From: Arthrobacter mobilis
GTDB lineage: Bacteria > Actinomycetota > Actinomycetes > Actinomycetales > Micrococcaceae
Reading direction: 5' to 3'
Assembly: GCF_012395835.1 (NCBI RefSeq)
Contig: NZ_JAAZSQ010000023.1
Span: 277-63,200 of the forward strand
Length of the DNA stretch: 62,924 nucleotides
Below are positions 41,819 through 50,334 of the stretch, piece after piece. Below the pieces are notes generated by a model that saw only the letters and a list, made by a program, of their open reading frames with translations, was not told where the DNA came from and did not search any database. A program made the translations under genes and the position numbers. Positions within the stretch are counted from its first letter, which is position 1, and the number at the start of each line of letters is the position of its first letter.

Positions 41819-42658
41819 CTACGGCTGGCTGTACTGCCAGTCGTCTCCTCCCAGCCATTGGTGGTGGAGCCAGCGCCAGATCGGGCCGTCGGCCGGGTCT
41901 TCCTTTTCCGGGCCTTCCTCAGCTGCATCTCCGGGATCCGGCGACGCCCCGGGAGTGGGCACTTCCGCGGCGTCGCCTACCTCGCTGCCCGGCGCCGGTT
42001 CGGCCTGCGCCGTCGACGTGGCCGAGGCAGTCTGTCCAGCCGGTTCAGTCGGCACCGCTTCCTGAGCTACCGGCCTCTCGGCGGGCGCAGCGGATTCGCT
42101 AGGGGCGGCGGCCGCCTGGTCCACTGCCTGCTTCGCGGCGGAAGCTACCGGTGCAGCTGCCTCGGTGACGGCCGCCGGCGCCTTTTGGGCGGCATCAGCC
42201 GCGTCCGTCGCGCCGGCAGCTGCGGGCGCGGACTCCTCCCCGGCCTCCGCCGCCGGCGCAGTCCGTTCCTTCACGCTGGCAGTACCGGTGGGCGGCTGGG
42301 GTTCGGCAGCCGTCCGGGATTCCTTGGCCTCCTGCGCAGTCGCTTCCCTGGCGACTATGGAACGGCTGAACCCCAGCGTCCCCTGGTCGGCGGCCACATC
42401 AGTGGACGAGGATGTCGCGCTCGCCTGGAAGTCTGAGTGGTCCCCAGCACCGTCCTGGGCTCCCGCCTGCACGAGGGGAAAGACCGCGGCGGCAGCCACG
42501 CTGGTGGCGGCTGCCGCCAGGCCGGTGACCGCGCCGATGCGGCGCAGGGAGCCAGTGGTTGGGGCGGCGGCGCGCCGGCGGCCGCGGCCTGTGTCCCTGC
42601 CCGGAGATGGAACAGTGGAACCGGCGCGGCGGCGGCCGTGGGCCGGGTGCTTCTTCAT
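41819..42658 (-). CDS. Ala/Pro-rich exported protein with conserved Trp-rich end
   Basis: 279 residues, ATG at 42658 with AGAGGA upstream. A very basic start (about 38 residues, KKHPAHGRRRAG), one hydrophobic segment at about 42-66 that may be a signal anchor, and then about 190 residues of low-complexity Ala, Glu, Pro, Thr and Ser that are probably disordered in the cell wall. The last 25 residues differ sharply: DGPIWRWLHHQWLGGDDWQY, rich in Trp. No domain is recognised. It may be a wall-spanning protein whose Trp-rich tail binds a partner (inference). Confidence 0.65.
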   Translation of the reverse strand: MKKHPAHGRRRAGSTVPSPGRDTGRGRRRAAAPTTGSLRRIGAVTGLAAAATSVAAAAVFPLVQAGAQDGAGDHSDFQASATSSSTDVAADQGTLGFSRSIVAREATAQEAKESRTAAEPQPPTGTASVKERTAPAAEAGEESAPAAAGATDAADAAQKAPAAVTEAAAPVASAAKQAVDQAAAAPSESAAPAERPVAQEAVPTEPAGQTASATSTAQAEPAPGSEVGDAAEVPTPGASPDPGDAAEEGPEKEDPADGPIWRWLHHQWLGGDDWQYSQP

Positions 42659-42969
42659 GGGAGTCCTCTCTACACGCCTGCGAAGTTAGCTGTCGGGTTC
42701 GGGAGAGAGTCATCCCGGTGCGGCCGGTTGGCAGCTGGACTGCCAGGCAACGGGCCGCACTACACCCCAAGGCGCCGATGGCGCCAACGATGGTTCCTCC
42801 ACCCCTGTCTGTGAAATTGAACGGACAGGTACGCTGACAGGGCTCGGCGTTCGGACCCGGCCTATACCCTGATGGGCGGGTAAGGCGTCGTTAAACGTAT
42901 CGATTGTTGATGGATCGTTACAATTTCGTGACGGGTGTTTCTCATCACACCGGCGTCAGCCTGACTCGG
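42659..42969. other. Intergenic region with one dyad
   Basis: About 310 bases downstream of the gamma-glutamyltransferase stop and upstream of the Ala/Pro-rich gene. It carries an imperfect dyad CGTTAC/GTGACG at 42916-42933 in an AT-richer stretch. No gene was seen; the region probably holds the promoter of the Ala/Pro-rich gene. Confidence 0.45.
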
Positions 42970-44796
42970 TCAGGGCGACGGTGTGACGACCATGGCCGAA
43001 CCGCCGCCGCGCCTCCTGGGCTCCGCCGCAGCGACCATGGTCCCATCCCGCCTGAACTCGATTGCGGTCACCGCCCCGATCTCTGCCGCGGAGCTGAACG
43101 CGTCCCCGGCCGGCGTGAGCTCGTGGCCGTACGGTGCCAGCCCGCTTCCGTACGCGGTGATGAACTCCGGCTCGGCCGTGACGCTGGCGGTATTCCGCTG
43201 CGCCGCACGCGGCGCCGCGATCGCCTCCGGGATGTCCATCCCCAGATCCACGCGGTTCAGGATCGTCTGCAGGACGGTCGTGATGATCGTCGAGCCGCCC
43301 GGCGAACCGAGCGCGAGGAAGGGCTTGCCGTCCTCGAGGATGATGGTCGGCGACATCGAGGAGCGAGGCCGCTTCCCCGGCTCGATCCGGTTCGGGTCGG
43401 CCGGGTCATACACGGTCGAGAAATCGGTCAGCTCGTTGTTGAGCAGGAACCCTCGGCCGGGCACCACGATGCCGGAACCGCCGGTCTGCTCGATCGTCAG
43501 CGTGTACTCGACCACGTTGCCCCACTTGTCCGCGACCGTCAGGTTGGTCGTCGAGATGTTCTCGGTGTCCTTCTCATCGGCCAGCGGCGCGGCGGCAGCC
43601 GGGCACACGCCGTCGTACGAGGACACCTCCCCCGGTGCGACGGGCTTCGAGGCCGCCCGCAGCGGGTCGATCCGGCACGCGCGCTCCTTGCCGAACAACG
43701 GGTCCGTGAGGGCACCGGTGGGGACGTCGACAAAAGCCGGATCGCCCACGTACTTGCCGCGGTCGGCGAAGGCAAGCGCGCTCGCCTCGAGGTAGTGGTG
43801 CAGGGCGTCGGGCGTGGACATCTCGGTCAGGTTGAATGAGTCCAGGATATTCAGCGCCTCACCGACGGTGGTTCCGCCGCTGCTCGACGGCGCCATGCCG
43901 TAGACATCCAGGCCGCGGTACTCCACATGTGCAGGCGCCTGGTCCAGGGCACGGTATGCGGCGAGATCCGCCGTCGTCATGTGACCGGCCGGGACAGGCA
44001 GCGTCGTGGTGGCCGTCTTCGGCGGATCCTGGACGGTGGCCGCAATCTCGGCCGCGAGCGGCCCGCGGTAGAAGGCGCGCGTGCCCTGCTTGGCGAGGAG
44101 CCGGTATGTCTTGGCGAGGTCTTGGTTCCGGAAGATACTGCCGACGGCGGGGGCGTCGCCGCCCGGGAGGAAGAGGCTGCTCGTCGAGGTGAACGCTGCG
44201 AAGCGGAGCTCGTTGTCGAGGGTCTGCTGGCGGAACGTTTCGTCGACCACGAAGCCGCGGGTCGCGACCTTGATGGCAGGCTTGAGGGCCTCGCCGAGGC
44301 TCAAAGTTCCCCAGTGGTCGAGTGCGCGCTCCCACGTGGCCGGCGTGCCGGGTACGCCTACGGAGACGCCACTGGTGACAAGCTCCGGCGTGAAGGGGTA
44401 GGGCTGGCCGGTCTCCGGGTCGATGAACGCATCGCGCGGCATCGCTGCCGGTGCGGTCTCGCGGCCGTCGATGGTGCCGACCCGGCCGGTCTTCGCGTCG
44501 TAGAACACGAAGTAGCCGCCGCCGCCGATCCCGGCGCTGTACGGCTCGGTCACGCCCAGGGTGGCGGCTGCGGCGACGGCGGCGTCCGCCGCGTTGCCGC
44601 CGTCGCGGAGAACTTCAATCGCCGCTGCGGATGCCTCCGGGTCCACCGTACTTACCGCGCCCCCGTACCCCGTGGCGGTCGAGGTCTTGTCGGCCTCCCG
44701 CTGGCCGGCGAACGCCGGGCTGGTAACAGCACCGCTGGTCACACTCATCGCCAGAGCCGCCGTGAGGGCAGCGAGCCGGCGTCCCACATGTGGCAT
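42970..44796 (-). CDS. ggt: Gamma-glutamyltransferase
   Basis: 608 residues, ATG at 44796. A Sec signal peptide (basic start, hydrophobic core, SPAFAGQ near 27-32) sends it out of the cell. The proenzyme plan is complete: YSAGIGGGGYFVFYD near 86 and DGRETAP near 110 for gamma-glutamate binding, the self-cleavage site before the nucleophile Thr in STTNLTVAD near 417, SSMSPTII near 478, and GSPGGSTI near 493. It hydrolyses gamma-glutamyl bonds of glutathione-like peptides or transfers the glutamyl group. The amino-acid permease upstream on the same strand could take up the product. Confidence 0.93.
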   Translation of the reverse strand: MPHVGRRLAALTAALAMSVTSGAVTSPAFAGQREADKTSTATGYGGAVSTVDPEASAAAIEVLRDGGNAADAAVAAAATLGVTEPYSAGIGGGGYFVFYDAKTGRVGTIDGRETAPAAMPRDAFIDPETGQPYPFTPELVTSGVSVGVPGTPATWERALDHWGTLSLGEALKPAIKVATRGFVVDETFRQQTLDNELRFAAFTSTSSLFLPGGDAPAVGSIFRNQDLAKTYRLLAKQGTRAFYRGPLAAEIAATVQDPPKTATTTLPVPAGHMTTADLAAYRALDQAPAHVEYRGLDVYGMAPSSSGGTTVGEALNILDSFNLTEMSTPDALHHYLEASALAFADRGKYVGDPAFVDVPTGALTDPLFGKERACRIDPLRAASKPVAPGEVSSYDGVCPAAAAPLADEKDTENISTTNLTVADKWGNVVEYTLTIEQTGGSGIVVPGRGFLLNNELTDFSTVYDPADPNRIEPGKRPRSSMSPTIILEDGKPFLALGSPGGSTIITTVLQTILNRVDLGMDIPEAIAAPRAAQRNTASVTAEPEFITAYGSGLAPYGHELTPAGDAFSSAAEIGAVTAIEFRRDGTMVAAAEPRRRGGGSAMVVTPSP

Positions 44797-44930
44797 GGTC
44801 GCTCCGAAGGGTAATACGGGTTGCCGATGGGGGCCACGCTACTCCCCGCAGTACGGCCACTCAACACTGCCGTACAGAGTTGAGCGGAGCAGGATGGTAA
44901 TCGAAGGATGAGTCGCTGGAACGACCGGTG

Positions 44931-44958
44931 GCGCCCCGCACCGTCAAGTGCGGGGCGC
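44931..44958. terminator. Hairpin terminator after the permease gene
   Basis: GCGCCCCGCAC (44931-44941) pairs perfectly with 44948-44958 around CGTCAA. It lies 50 bases after the permease stop on the minus strand and upstream of ggt. Confidence 0.65.
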
Positions 44959-45010
44959 GACCGGGTGGACAACCCGAGGACCAGCTAAGGCCGGAGCCGC
45001 CTGTCCAGTT

Positions 45011-46441
45011 CTACTTACCTGCCGGGACCAGCTGCGCCTGGTCTTCCTGCTCATCCTGGGGACGGTTGTTCCGGCGGTACCGCCAGACGCCAATAGCGAC
45101 GACGACGGCGGCCAGCAGCACCGAAAGCAGCAGCGACTCGCGGGTGCTCTCCAGGATGACCATGCCAACCAGCAGTGCCACGATGCTGCCGATGGCCAGC
45201 CAGGTCAGGTAGGGGAAGAACCACATCTTTAGGGTGAGCTGCTTCGCCTGTGCGCCCAGGCGTCGGCGCAGGATCAGCTGCGAGAGCGCGATGACGAGCC
45301 AGACGAACAGCGCGATGGCACCGGAGGTGTTCACCAGGAAGAGGAAGACCGTGTCCGGGGCGATGTAGTTCAGGCCCACAGTGATGAAGCCGACCACGGT
45401 CGAGGCGAGCACGGCCGAGACCGGGACACCGCGCTTGGAGATCCGGCCCCAGGAGCGCGGGGCGTCGCCGCGGGTGGACAGCGAGAAGAGCATGCGGCTG
45501 GCGGTGTAGAGGCCCGAGTTCAGGCAGGAAAGCACCGAGGTCAGCACGATCACGTCCATGATGACGCCGGCGCCGGGGATCCCGTAGAGCTCCATGACGG
45601 CCACGTACGGGCTCTTGGCCACGGAGGTGCTGTTCCACGGCAGCAGCGTCACCACGATGGCGATGGAGCCAATGTAGAACACGAGGATGCGCCAGACGGT
45701 GGAGCGCACCGCCTTCTTGACAGCGTTGACCGGGTTGGTGGACTCACCGGCCGCGATGGTGGCGATTTCGGCACCGAAGAAGGAGAAGACCACCACGAGA
45801 ATGCCGGCCAGCACGGCGGCGCCGCCGTTGGGGAAGAAGCCGCCCTGGCCGGTCAGGTTGGTCAGGCCTGGGGCGTCAACACCGGGGATCAGGCCGGCAA
45901 TGGCGGCCACGCCGAACAGCAGGAAGCCGACGATGGCGGCCACCTTGATCGAGGCGAACCAGAATTCGAATTCGCCGAAGGACTTCACCGACGCCACGTT
46001 GGTCAGCGTCAGCAGGACCATCAGGACCAGCGCCCAGACCCACTGGTCGATGCCCGGGACCCAGCGGTGCATGATGGCCGCACCGGCGGTGGCCTCGATG
46101 CCCAGCACAATGATCCAGAACCAGGCGTAGAGCCAGCCGATGCTGAAACCGGCCCAGCGGCCCAGGGCCTTGTCGGCGTAGGCGGAGAAGGAGCCCGTCT
46201 CGGGGTTGGCCGCGGCCATTTCGCCGAGCATGCGCATCACCAGGATGACCACCAGGCCGGCCGCCGCGTACGCGACGAGGATGCCGGGCCCGGCCTGCTG
46301 GATGGCGGCACCGGAACCGACGAACAGGCCGGCGCCGATAACTCCGGCGATGGCGATCATGGACAGGTGCCGTGGCTTGAGCACCTTGGACAGACCTGGC
46401 TGGTCCGTCTGCGCTGGTTCTGCGGGCGCGTGAGAGCGCAT
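45011..46441 (-). CDS. Amino-acid permease (APC superfamily, GABA/aromatic permease type)
   Basis: 476 residues, ATG at 46441. Twelve membrane segments. The first contains HLSMIAIAGVIGAGLFVGSG, the APC substrate-binding helix, followed by an RMLGEMAAANPETGSF segment typical of the AAT family (GabP, AroP, LysP). FFGAEIATIAAGES near 220 is also characteristic. The Gln/Glu/Asp-rich C-terminus is cytosolic. It imports an amino acid with protons; substrate not known. Upstream of ggt on the same strand but with a hairpin between, so probably separate transcripts. Confidence 0.9.
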   Translation of the reverse strand: MRSHAPAEPAQTDQPGLSKVLKPRHLSMIAIAGVIGAGLFVGSGAAIQQAGPGILVAYAAAGLVVILVMRMLGEMAAANPETGSFSAYADKALGRWAGFSIGWLYAWFWIIVLGIEATAGAAIMHRWVPGIDQWVWALVLMVLLTLTNVASVKSFGEFEFWFASIKVAAIVGFLLFGVAAIAGLIPGVDAPGLTNLTGQGGFFPNGGAAVLAGILVVVFSFFGAEIATIAAGESTNPVNAVKKAVRSTVWRILVFYIGSIAIVVTLLPWNSTSVAKSPYVAVMELYGIPGAGVIMDVIVLTSVLSCLNSGLYTASRMLFSLSTRGDAPRSWGRISKRGVPVSAVLASTVVGFITVGLNYIAPDTVFLFLVNTSGAIALFVWLVIALSQLILRRRLGAQAKQLTLKMWFFPYLTWLAIGSIVALLVGMVILESTRESLLLSVLLAAVVVAIGVWRYRRNNRPQDEQEDQAQLVPAGK

Positions 46442-46970
46442 GCTAAATCTCCAAGGTTAGGTATCGAGGATCCAAAGTCGCGGTCCGGTGTACTGGAGAA
46501 CCCCATGGTTCGACGGGACCGCGGTTTCTACACTCGGTTCAGTATGGGGCTGGGCGGAGTTAAGGAAAAGCGATGTTTTCCGAACAATAATGTTTGGATG
46601 GGGCGAACGAATGTACCGATTCACCAGTATCCGGCCGCTGCTGGCCGGAAAGACCAGCCTTGGGTATCAGCCCCTGTTAGCCTCGCTACCTCCAGCCACG
46701 GCGAAACCAGCTACCGCTTCGACCAGTGGCGGGATGCCGTTGTTCAGTGATCCGGGCGGCATCTGGGCTTGGAGCGTCTGCTGCCCCACCTCGCGGGAGG
46801 GAAGTCCCAGAACGGCAGGACGTGAAACGATCAAACCCAAGTTGTAGCGCCCGCTGCGGACCCGCCGACGATGGCTTCATTGTCGATCGCCGGATAGACC
46901 CTGACGCCGACATCCGGATGCGCTTTGCGGAAGGTCTTCCGAATGCGCCGGTGTGTCGGCCATAGGTCAG

Positions 46971-47183
46971 CTACCTGCCGTCGCCCCCGGTGTCCTGGCC
47001 GGATTCTTCCTCGGGTACCGGCTGGCGCTGGGCGAGTTTTTGCTCTGCGTCGCGGCGGCGCCGGCCTCTGGCGCGCAGGTCCTGGTTGGATCGGCCGGCC
47101 GGATCGCCGGCACTTCCCGGTGTCCCGGGCCCGCGGTCCTCGGCTGGGGCCGTCCCGGAATCGGGCTCCCGTGCCTTTTCCAT
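46971..47183 (-). CDS. Small disordered basic/acidic protein, unknown
   Basis: 70 residues from the ATG at 47183, chosen because GGGAG lies nine bases upstream. Rich in Arg, Glu, Asp, Gln, Gly and Pro with no hydrophobic segment, so probably disordered. Short proteins with this composition are common in Micrococcaceae. Evidence is limited to start, ribosome site and fair third-position GC; the gene lies in an otherwise degenerate stretch. Confidence 0.4.
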   Translation of the reverse strand: MEKAREPDSGTAPAEDRGPGTPGSAGDPAGRSNQDLRARGRRRRDAEQKLAQRQPVPEEESGQDTGGDGR

Positions 47184-47422
47184 ACAGCCATGCTCCCACC
47201 CGCCCGCAGGGCAATAAACAGCGGCAGCACCTGCTGCCACCAGGATTTCGCTCCATCGCCTGCAGATTCACGTTAGGAACCGGCAGTAATGACACGACGT
47301 CGGGCCGTTGGCGCCGGATTGTAGCGGGGTCGTTTGGTGATGTTAGCGAACCGGTCACCGGCCCTGCCACGCCGGATGCACAACTTGGACCGGGCAGCCG
47401 GCCGCGGATCACGGCAAGTTCA

Positions 47423-47452
47423 CCCCCTTGCACGAAGCTTCGTGCAAGGGGG
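47423..47452. repeat. Perfect 30-bp palindrome
   Basis: CCCCCTTGCACGAAG (47423-47437) is followed at once by its exact reverse complement (47438-47452), with no loop. Such a long perfect palindrome is rare by chance. As RNA it would form a 13-15 bp hairpin; as DNA it could be a site for a dimeric protein or a decayed element end. Confidence 0.9.
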
Positions 47453-47804
47453 GCAGAGTGTCGAGCCGGCCGGACACGCCGAGGCCGCCAGGGCCGGCGC
47501 ATCGTTTAGGTGAAAGCTCAGAGTCACGACAACCGGGTTTCCCCCGTGTCCTGAATCCCGGACAGGCGGCTTTGGATGACACGCAAACGACGAAGCGCCC
47601 GCACTACCCTTATGGCCATAACCAGGATCAGGAGCATAGCTGCAGCTCATGCCGATTTCGGGGCCACGGTAAATGATGCCGCGGCGGCACAGCTTGGCGA
47701 CATGCCGGAACCGCCCTTATCCGCCATGCCCACCCCCTGGTCGAGAATTTCCTTGGCACCTAATTCTTCGAAGATGTCACGGAAGCTCCAGTTCCATCCA
47801 ACCC

Positions 47805-47895
47805 CGAGAGCGCTTCTTTTACGAGCCCTGGTGGGATGGGTTCCGGCTGGTCGTGGCTCAGGCCGACGGTGCCCGGAAGGGCTGGCCACGTAGGC
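47805..47895 (+). pseudogene. ATP-dependent DNA ligase remnant (LigC/LigD type)
   Basis: The translation RERFFYEPWWDGFRLVVAQA matches the adenylation site of actinobacterial ATP-dependent ligases, where the motif is YEPKWDGFR with the catalytic Lys. Here that Lys is Trp, and only about 30 codons remain before unrelated sequence. No start is present, so it is a relic. Confidence 0.5.
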
Positions 47896-48012
47896 CAAGA
47901 CCATGGGAGCCTTCCGGGAGCCGCTCATCTGACGAACTCGGTCTTTCGGCCGATAGTACCCGGTGCGGCGGCAGCATCGGTCGCTGCAGGCGAGTGAAAG
48001 CACGGTGGATCA

Positions 48013-48384
48013 TTGAAGAACGGCAGCGAGGCCGCACCCGCGGCGTATACGCTGACGGCCGCCCAAGGGGGCGGCTTCAGCCAGGGGGCATCCCAGCGAA
48101 TTCTTGCCATCCTGGGTGATGGGTCGTTGAACGCGAGCCGTCGGGAGGCCGAGGTGGCGAAGCACTTGGAGAGCCTGGACGGAGCAACCTTCCGGCACCA
48201 CTACTACGGCTTCCTTACGACAGCTGCCGCGCACCGCAATCAGGCCGAACCGCTCCAGGAAGCTGTCCAGCAGGCGGTGGCGCTGAATACAGAAGCCCGG
48301 GCCGGCAAAAGGCGGGCAGATCTGGAAACCCCACGGCAGGAAGCCAGGAAGCGTCCGCTGCTGCAGCGGATCCTCGGCCGCTGA
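48013..48384 (+). CDS. Hypothetical helical protein
   Basis: 123 residues from a TTG at 48013 with GGTGGA upstream. The N-terminal 80 residues contain an ordered-looking helical part (SQRILAILGDGSLNASRREA, HHYYGFLTTAAAHRNQAEPL); the end is basic. Codon use is normal. The protein is followed by a strong hairpin at 48395. No family recognised. Confidence 0.55.
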   Translation: MKNGSEAAPAAYTLTAAQGGGFSQGASQRILAILGDGSLNASRREAEVAKHLESLDGATFRHHYYGFLTTAAAHRNQAEPLQEAVQQAVALNTEARAGKRRADLETPRQEARKRPLLQRILGR

Positions 48385-48394
48385 CGGAGGGATG

Positions 48395-48425
48395 CAGGTG
48401 CGGCACCATGGCGGTGCCGCACCTG
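48395..48425. terminator. Bidirectional terminator
   Basis: CAGGTGCGGCACC (48395-48407) pairs perfectly with 48413-48425 around ATGGC. It separates two convergent small genes. Confidence 0.75.
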
Positions 48426-48483
48426 TGCGTCGCGAGGCGACGACCCGCCGGTCCGGGCAGGTGCACTCCCCGAATTTGGCCGC

Positions 48484-48753
48484 TTAGATCTCCGGCTCTG
48501 CCAGTGCGGCATAGCCGTAATCATCCTCGACGGGGCCGGCAAGCTGGTATCCCTTGGCCTCGAGGTTACTCAGCCAGGCAGCGTGGGATTCGAGGCACTC
48601 GGCCGCCCCGGAGAGAGTTCTGGCCCCGTCCATTACACCCTTAGCGCGGATGACCATGGTTGATGATGTGTTTTCAGGCCCGTCGGCGAATTCCTGAGGC
48701 AAGTCTCCTCCTGTCAGTCTGAAACGGGTTATGGCGGTTGCGGGCCGGTCCAT
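48484..48753 (-). CDS. Hypothetical small protein
   Basis: 89 residues from the ATG at 48753 with GGAGGAG upstream; the frame is open to 48768. It starts with MDRPATAITRFRLTGGDLPQ, has a helix with LESHAAWLSNLEAKGYQL and ends acidic. The small alpha-beta pattern suggests a folded protein. No family was recognised. Converges on the gene at 48013. Confidence 0.6.
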   Translation of the reverse strand: MDRPATAITRFRLTGGDLPQEFADGPENTSSTMVIRAKGVMDGARTLSGAAECLESHAAWLSNLEAKGYQLAGPVEDDYGYAALAEPEI

Positions 48754-48902
48754 CGTCCGCTCCTCCAAGTAGAGCTTCCGGCTTCAGCCCGGTCGATCAC
48801 GTACAGGGGCCAGGGCGAGATCGGAATCTTGTTGGCGGTTTCCGCCAGGCCTGGGGCCTCGGGTTTGCAAGTTCGCGCTCGTTTTTCGTTGTGCGGCTGT
48901 TG

Positions 48903-49480
48903 TCAGGGGTGGGCCGGCTCCTGTGCTGACGGTGCTGCAGCCGCTTCAACCCAGCGTTGGAAGAACGCGATTCTGTTCCACGTTTCCGGCGCATTGGAGT
49001 ACATCGGGAAGTGTCCGCTGTGCTGGATTTCCGCCAGTTCGACGCCGTTGGCGGCAAGGTGCGGCAGGCAGCTCAGGGGCCGGTTCCGCTCTCCGTGCAT
49101 GAACATCCGGGGCAGTGGAAGGGCCAGGAACTTCTCCATGAAGCAGCCGTTGTCCGAAAGGTCGACCATGGACTCGGAGATGCCCCGGACTGCGCCGGCG
49201 CGTACCTTTGCCGGACGCTGATGGCATAGAGCGGGCTCGAATAATACGGTGCTGCCCGGTTGCCGGCGATGAAGTTCTCCAAAAACCGTTCCGGGTCTTC
49301 CTCGGGGTGGAGGAAGATCTGGCGGCTCAGGAAACAGGCTTCCGGCCCAAGGAGTGGCCGACCAGGTGAAAGCGTTTGGTTCCTTGCTCCGCAAGGGCCA
49401 CACCCACGATTCGTTCTGGAGGACCAGGGCGGATCCGGGCAGGGGTCTGCCGTGCGACAGCTGTCTGGCGCGCATCGCGC
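48903..49480 (-). pseudogene. Alpha/beta hydrolase pseudogene with frameshifts
   Basis: Three minus-strand frames in order give pieces of one hydrolase: GTKRFHLVGHSLG (nucleophile elbow, about 49330-49390), then PEEDPERFLENFIAGNR and YYSSPLYAISVRQR (about 49200-49330), then FMEKFLALPLPRMFMHGERN and VELAEIQHSGHFPMYSNAPE (catalytic His, to about 48930). The motifs and order are right for a cap-domain alpha/beta hydrolase, but at least two frame changes separate them. It cannot make a full protein. Confidence 0.75.
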
Positions 49481-49565
49481 CTTCGTGCCGGTGCATGCAC
49501 GGGGCTTCCCCTCATGCCGGTGGCAGGACTTCCGGAGGCGGAGGTCAGGCATCCAGAATGACTCC

Positions 49566-50033
49566 ATGGCCGCCACCGAAGTCTTCCCCGCATCGGCCGG
49601 GCATGCGGGCGCGGTGGGACGCCTGCTGTACGACTTCAACGCCGAGTTTGAGACGCCCGGCCCGACTGCCGGGGAGCTGGCCACCCGGTTCAGGGTCCTC
49701 CTGGCCCGGGATGACGTGCTGGTACTGCTGTCAGGGGCTCCCGGGACGCCGACAGGTTTCGCCTTCCTGACCCTGCGGCCCACACCGTACTACGACGGGC
49801 CCCTGGCCCAGCTCGAGGAACTCTACGTACGGCCCGGACTGCGCGGCCGGGGGATCGGCACCGCACTGCTGACGGCAGCGATCCTCCGGGTCCGTGAGCG
49901 GGGCGCGGCCGAGGTTCACATCAACGTCGATGAGGTCGACGCCGACGCCCGCCAGTTCTACGAACGCCACGGCTTCACCAACCTCCAGCCGGGCAAGGAC
50001 TACCGCATGCTCTGCTACCTCCGCGAGCTCTGA
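49566..50033 (+). CDS. GNAT-family N-acetyltransferase
   Basis: 155 residues from the ATG at 49566. The acetyl-CoA motif A is clear: LEELYVRPGLRGRGIGTALL near 80-100 (R/Q-x-x-G-x-G/A), followed by a strand (EVHINVDEVD) and YERHGFTN near 139. A small cytosolic acetyltransferase with unknown acceptor. There is no strong ribosome site: CAGAAT ends six bases before the ATG, so a leaderless transcript is possible. Confidence 0.85.
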   Translation: MAATEVFPASAGHAGAVGRLLYDFNAEFETPGPTAGELATRFRVLLARDDVLVLLSGAPGTPTGFAFLTLRPTPYYDGPLAQLEELYVRPGLRGRGIGTALLTAAILRVRERGAAEVHINVDEVDADARQFYERHGFTNLQPGKDYRMLCYLREL

Positions 50034-50322
50034 CCCCTGCAGCCGCGGACCTGGCACGGGTCCCGTGGAGACGGCAGCACCCGGGGCCGCCGGCACTGCC
50101 CGCGCCCCGGGGCGGCCAACGGACGGCGCCGGCCCACGGTAGGCACCCGCTTATGCGAAAACCGCCCCAAAAGCGGCAGTATCTTGCCGGAATTGAATGC
50201 CTGCCCTGCTTTGAGCAGCTTCCCAGCCGCCGGGCTTTGCGTTGAGCCATGCGGCCTGTCGCGTGAGGTGATCACGTTCAGGGAGGTTGGGCGCCTGCCA
50301 CAACCCCGGAAAACCTCTCGGG
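50034..50322. other. Intergenic region with a GC-rich hairpin
   Basis: About 290 bases. CCCGGGGC (50080-50087) pairs with 50104-50111 around a 16-base loop shortly after the GNAT stop, a possible terminator. Nothing else is recognised. Confidence 0.4.
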
Positions 50323-50334
50323 TACAGTGTCTAA
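50323..50334 (+). promoter_or_regulatory. Leaderless-type -10 element before the MpaB-like gene
   Basis: TACAGT (50323-50328) is followed by six bases and then the ATG at 50335, with no ribosome site. This spacing places the transcription start on the start codon. No good -35 is visible. Confidence 0.5.

Larger units (their letters stand above)
46442..48012. other. Gene-poor, degenerate region of about 1.6 kb
   Basis: Most frames here lack coding-like codon use. Supported items inside are one small gene (46971-47183), the palindrome at 47423-47452 and a DNA ligase remnant (47805-47895). Minus-strand pieces such as KTFRKAHPDVGVRVYPAID at about 46870-46940 and a frame of about 55 codons at about 46670-46830 look like scraps of lost genes but were not recognised. 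Confidence 0.5.
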
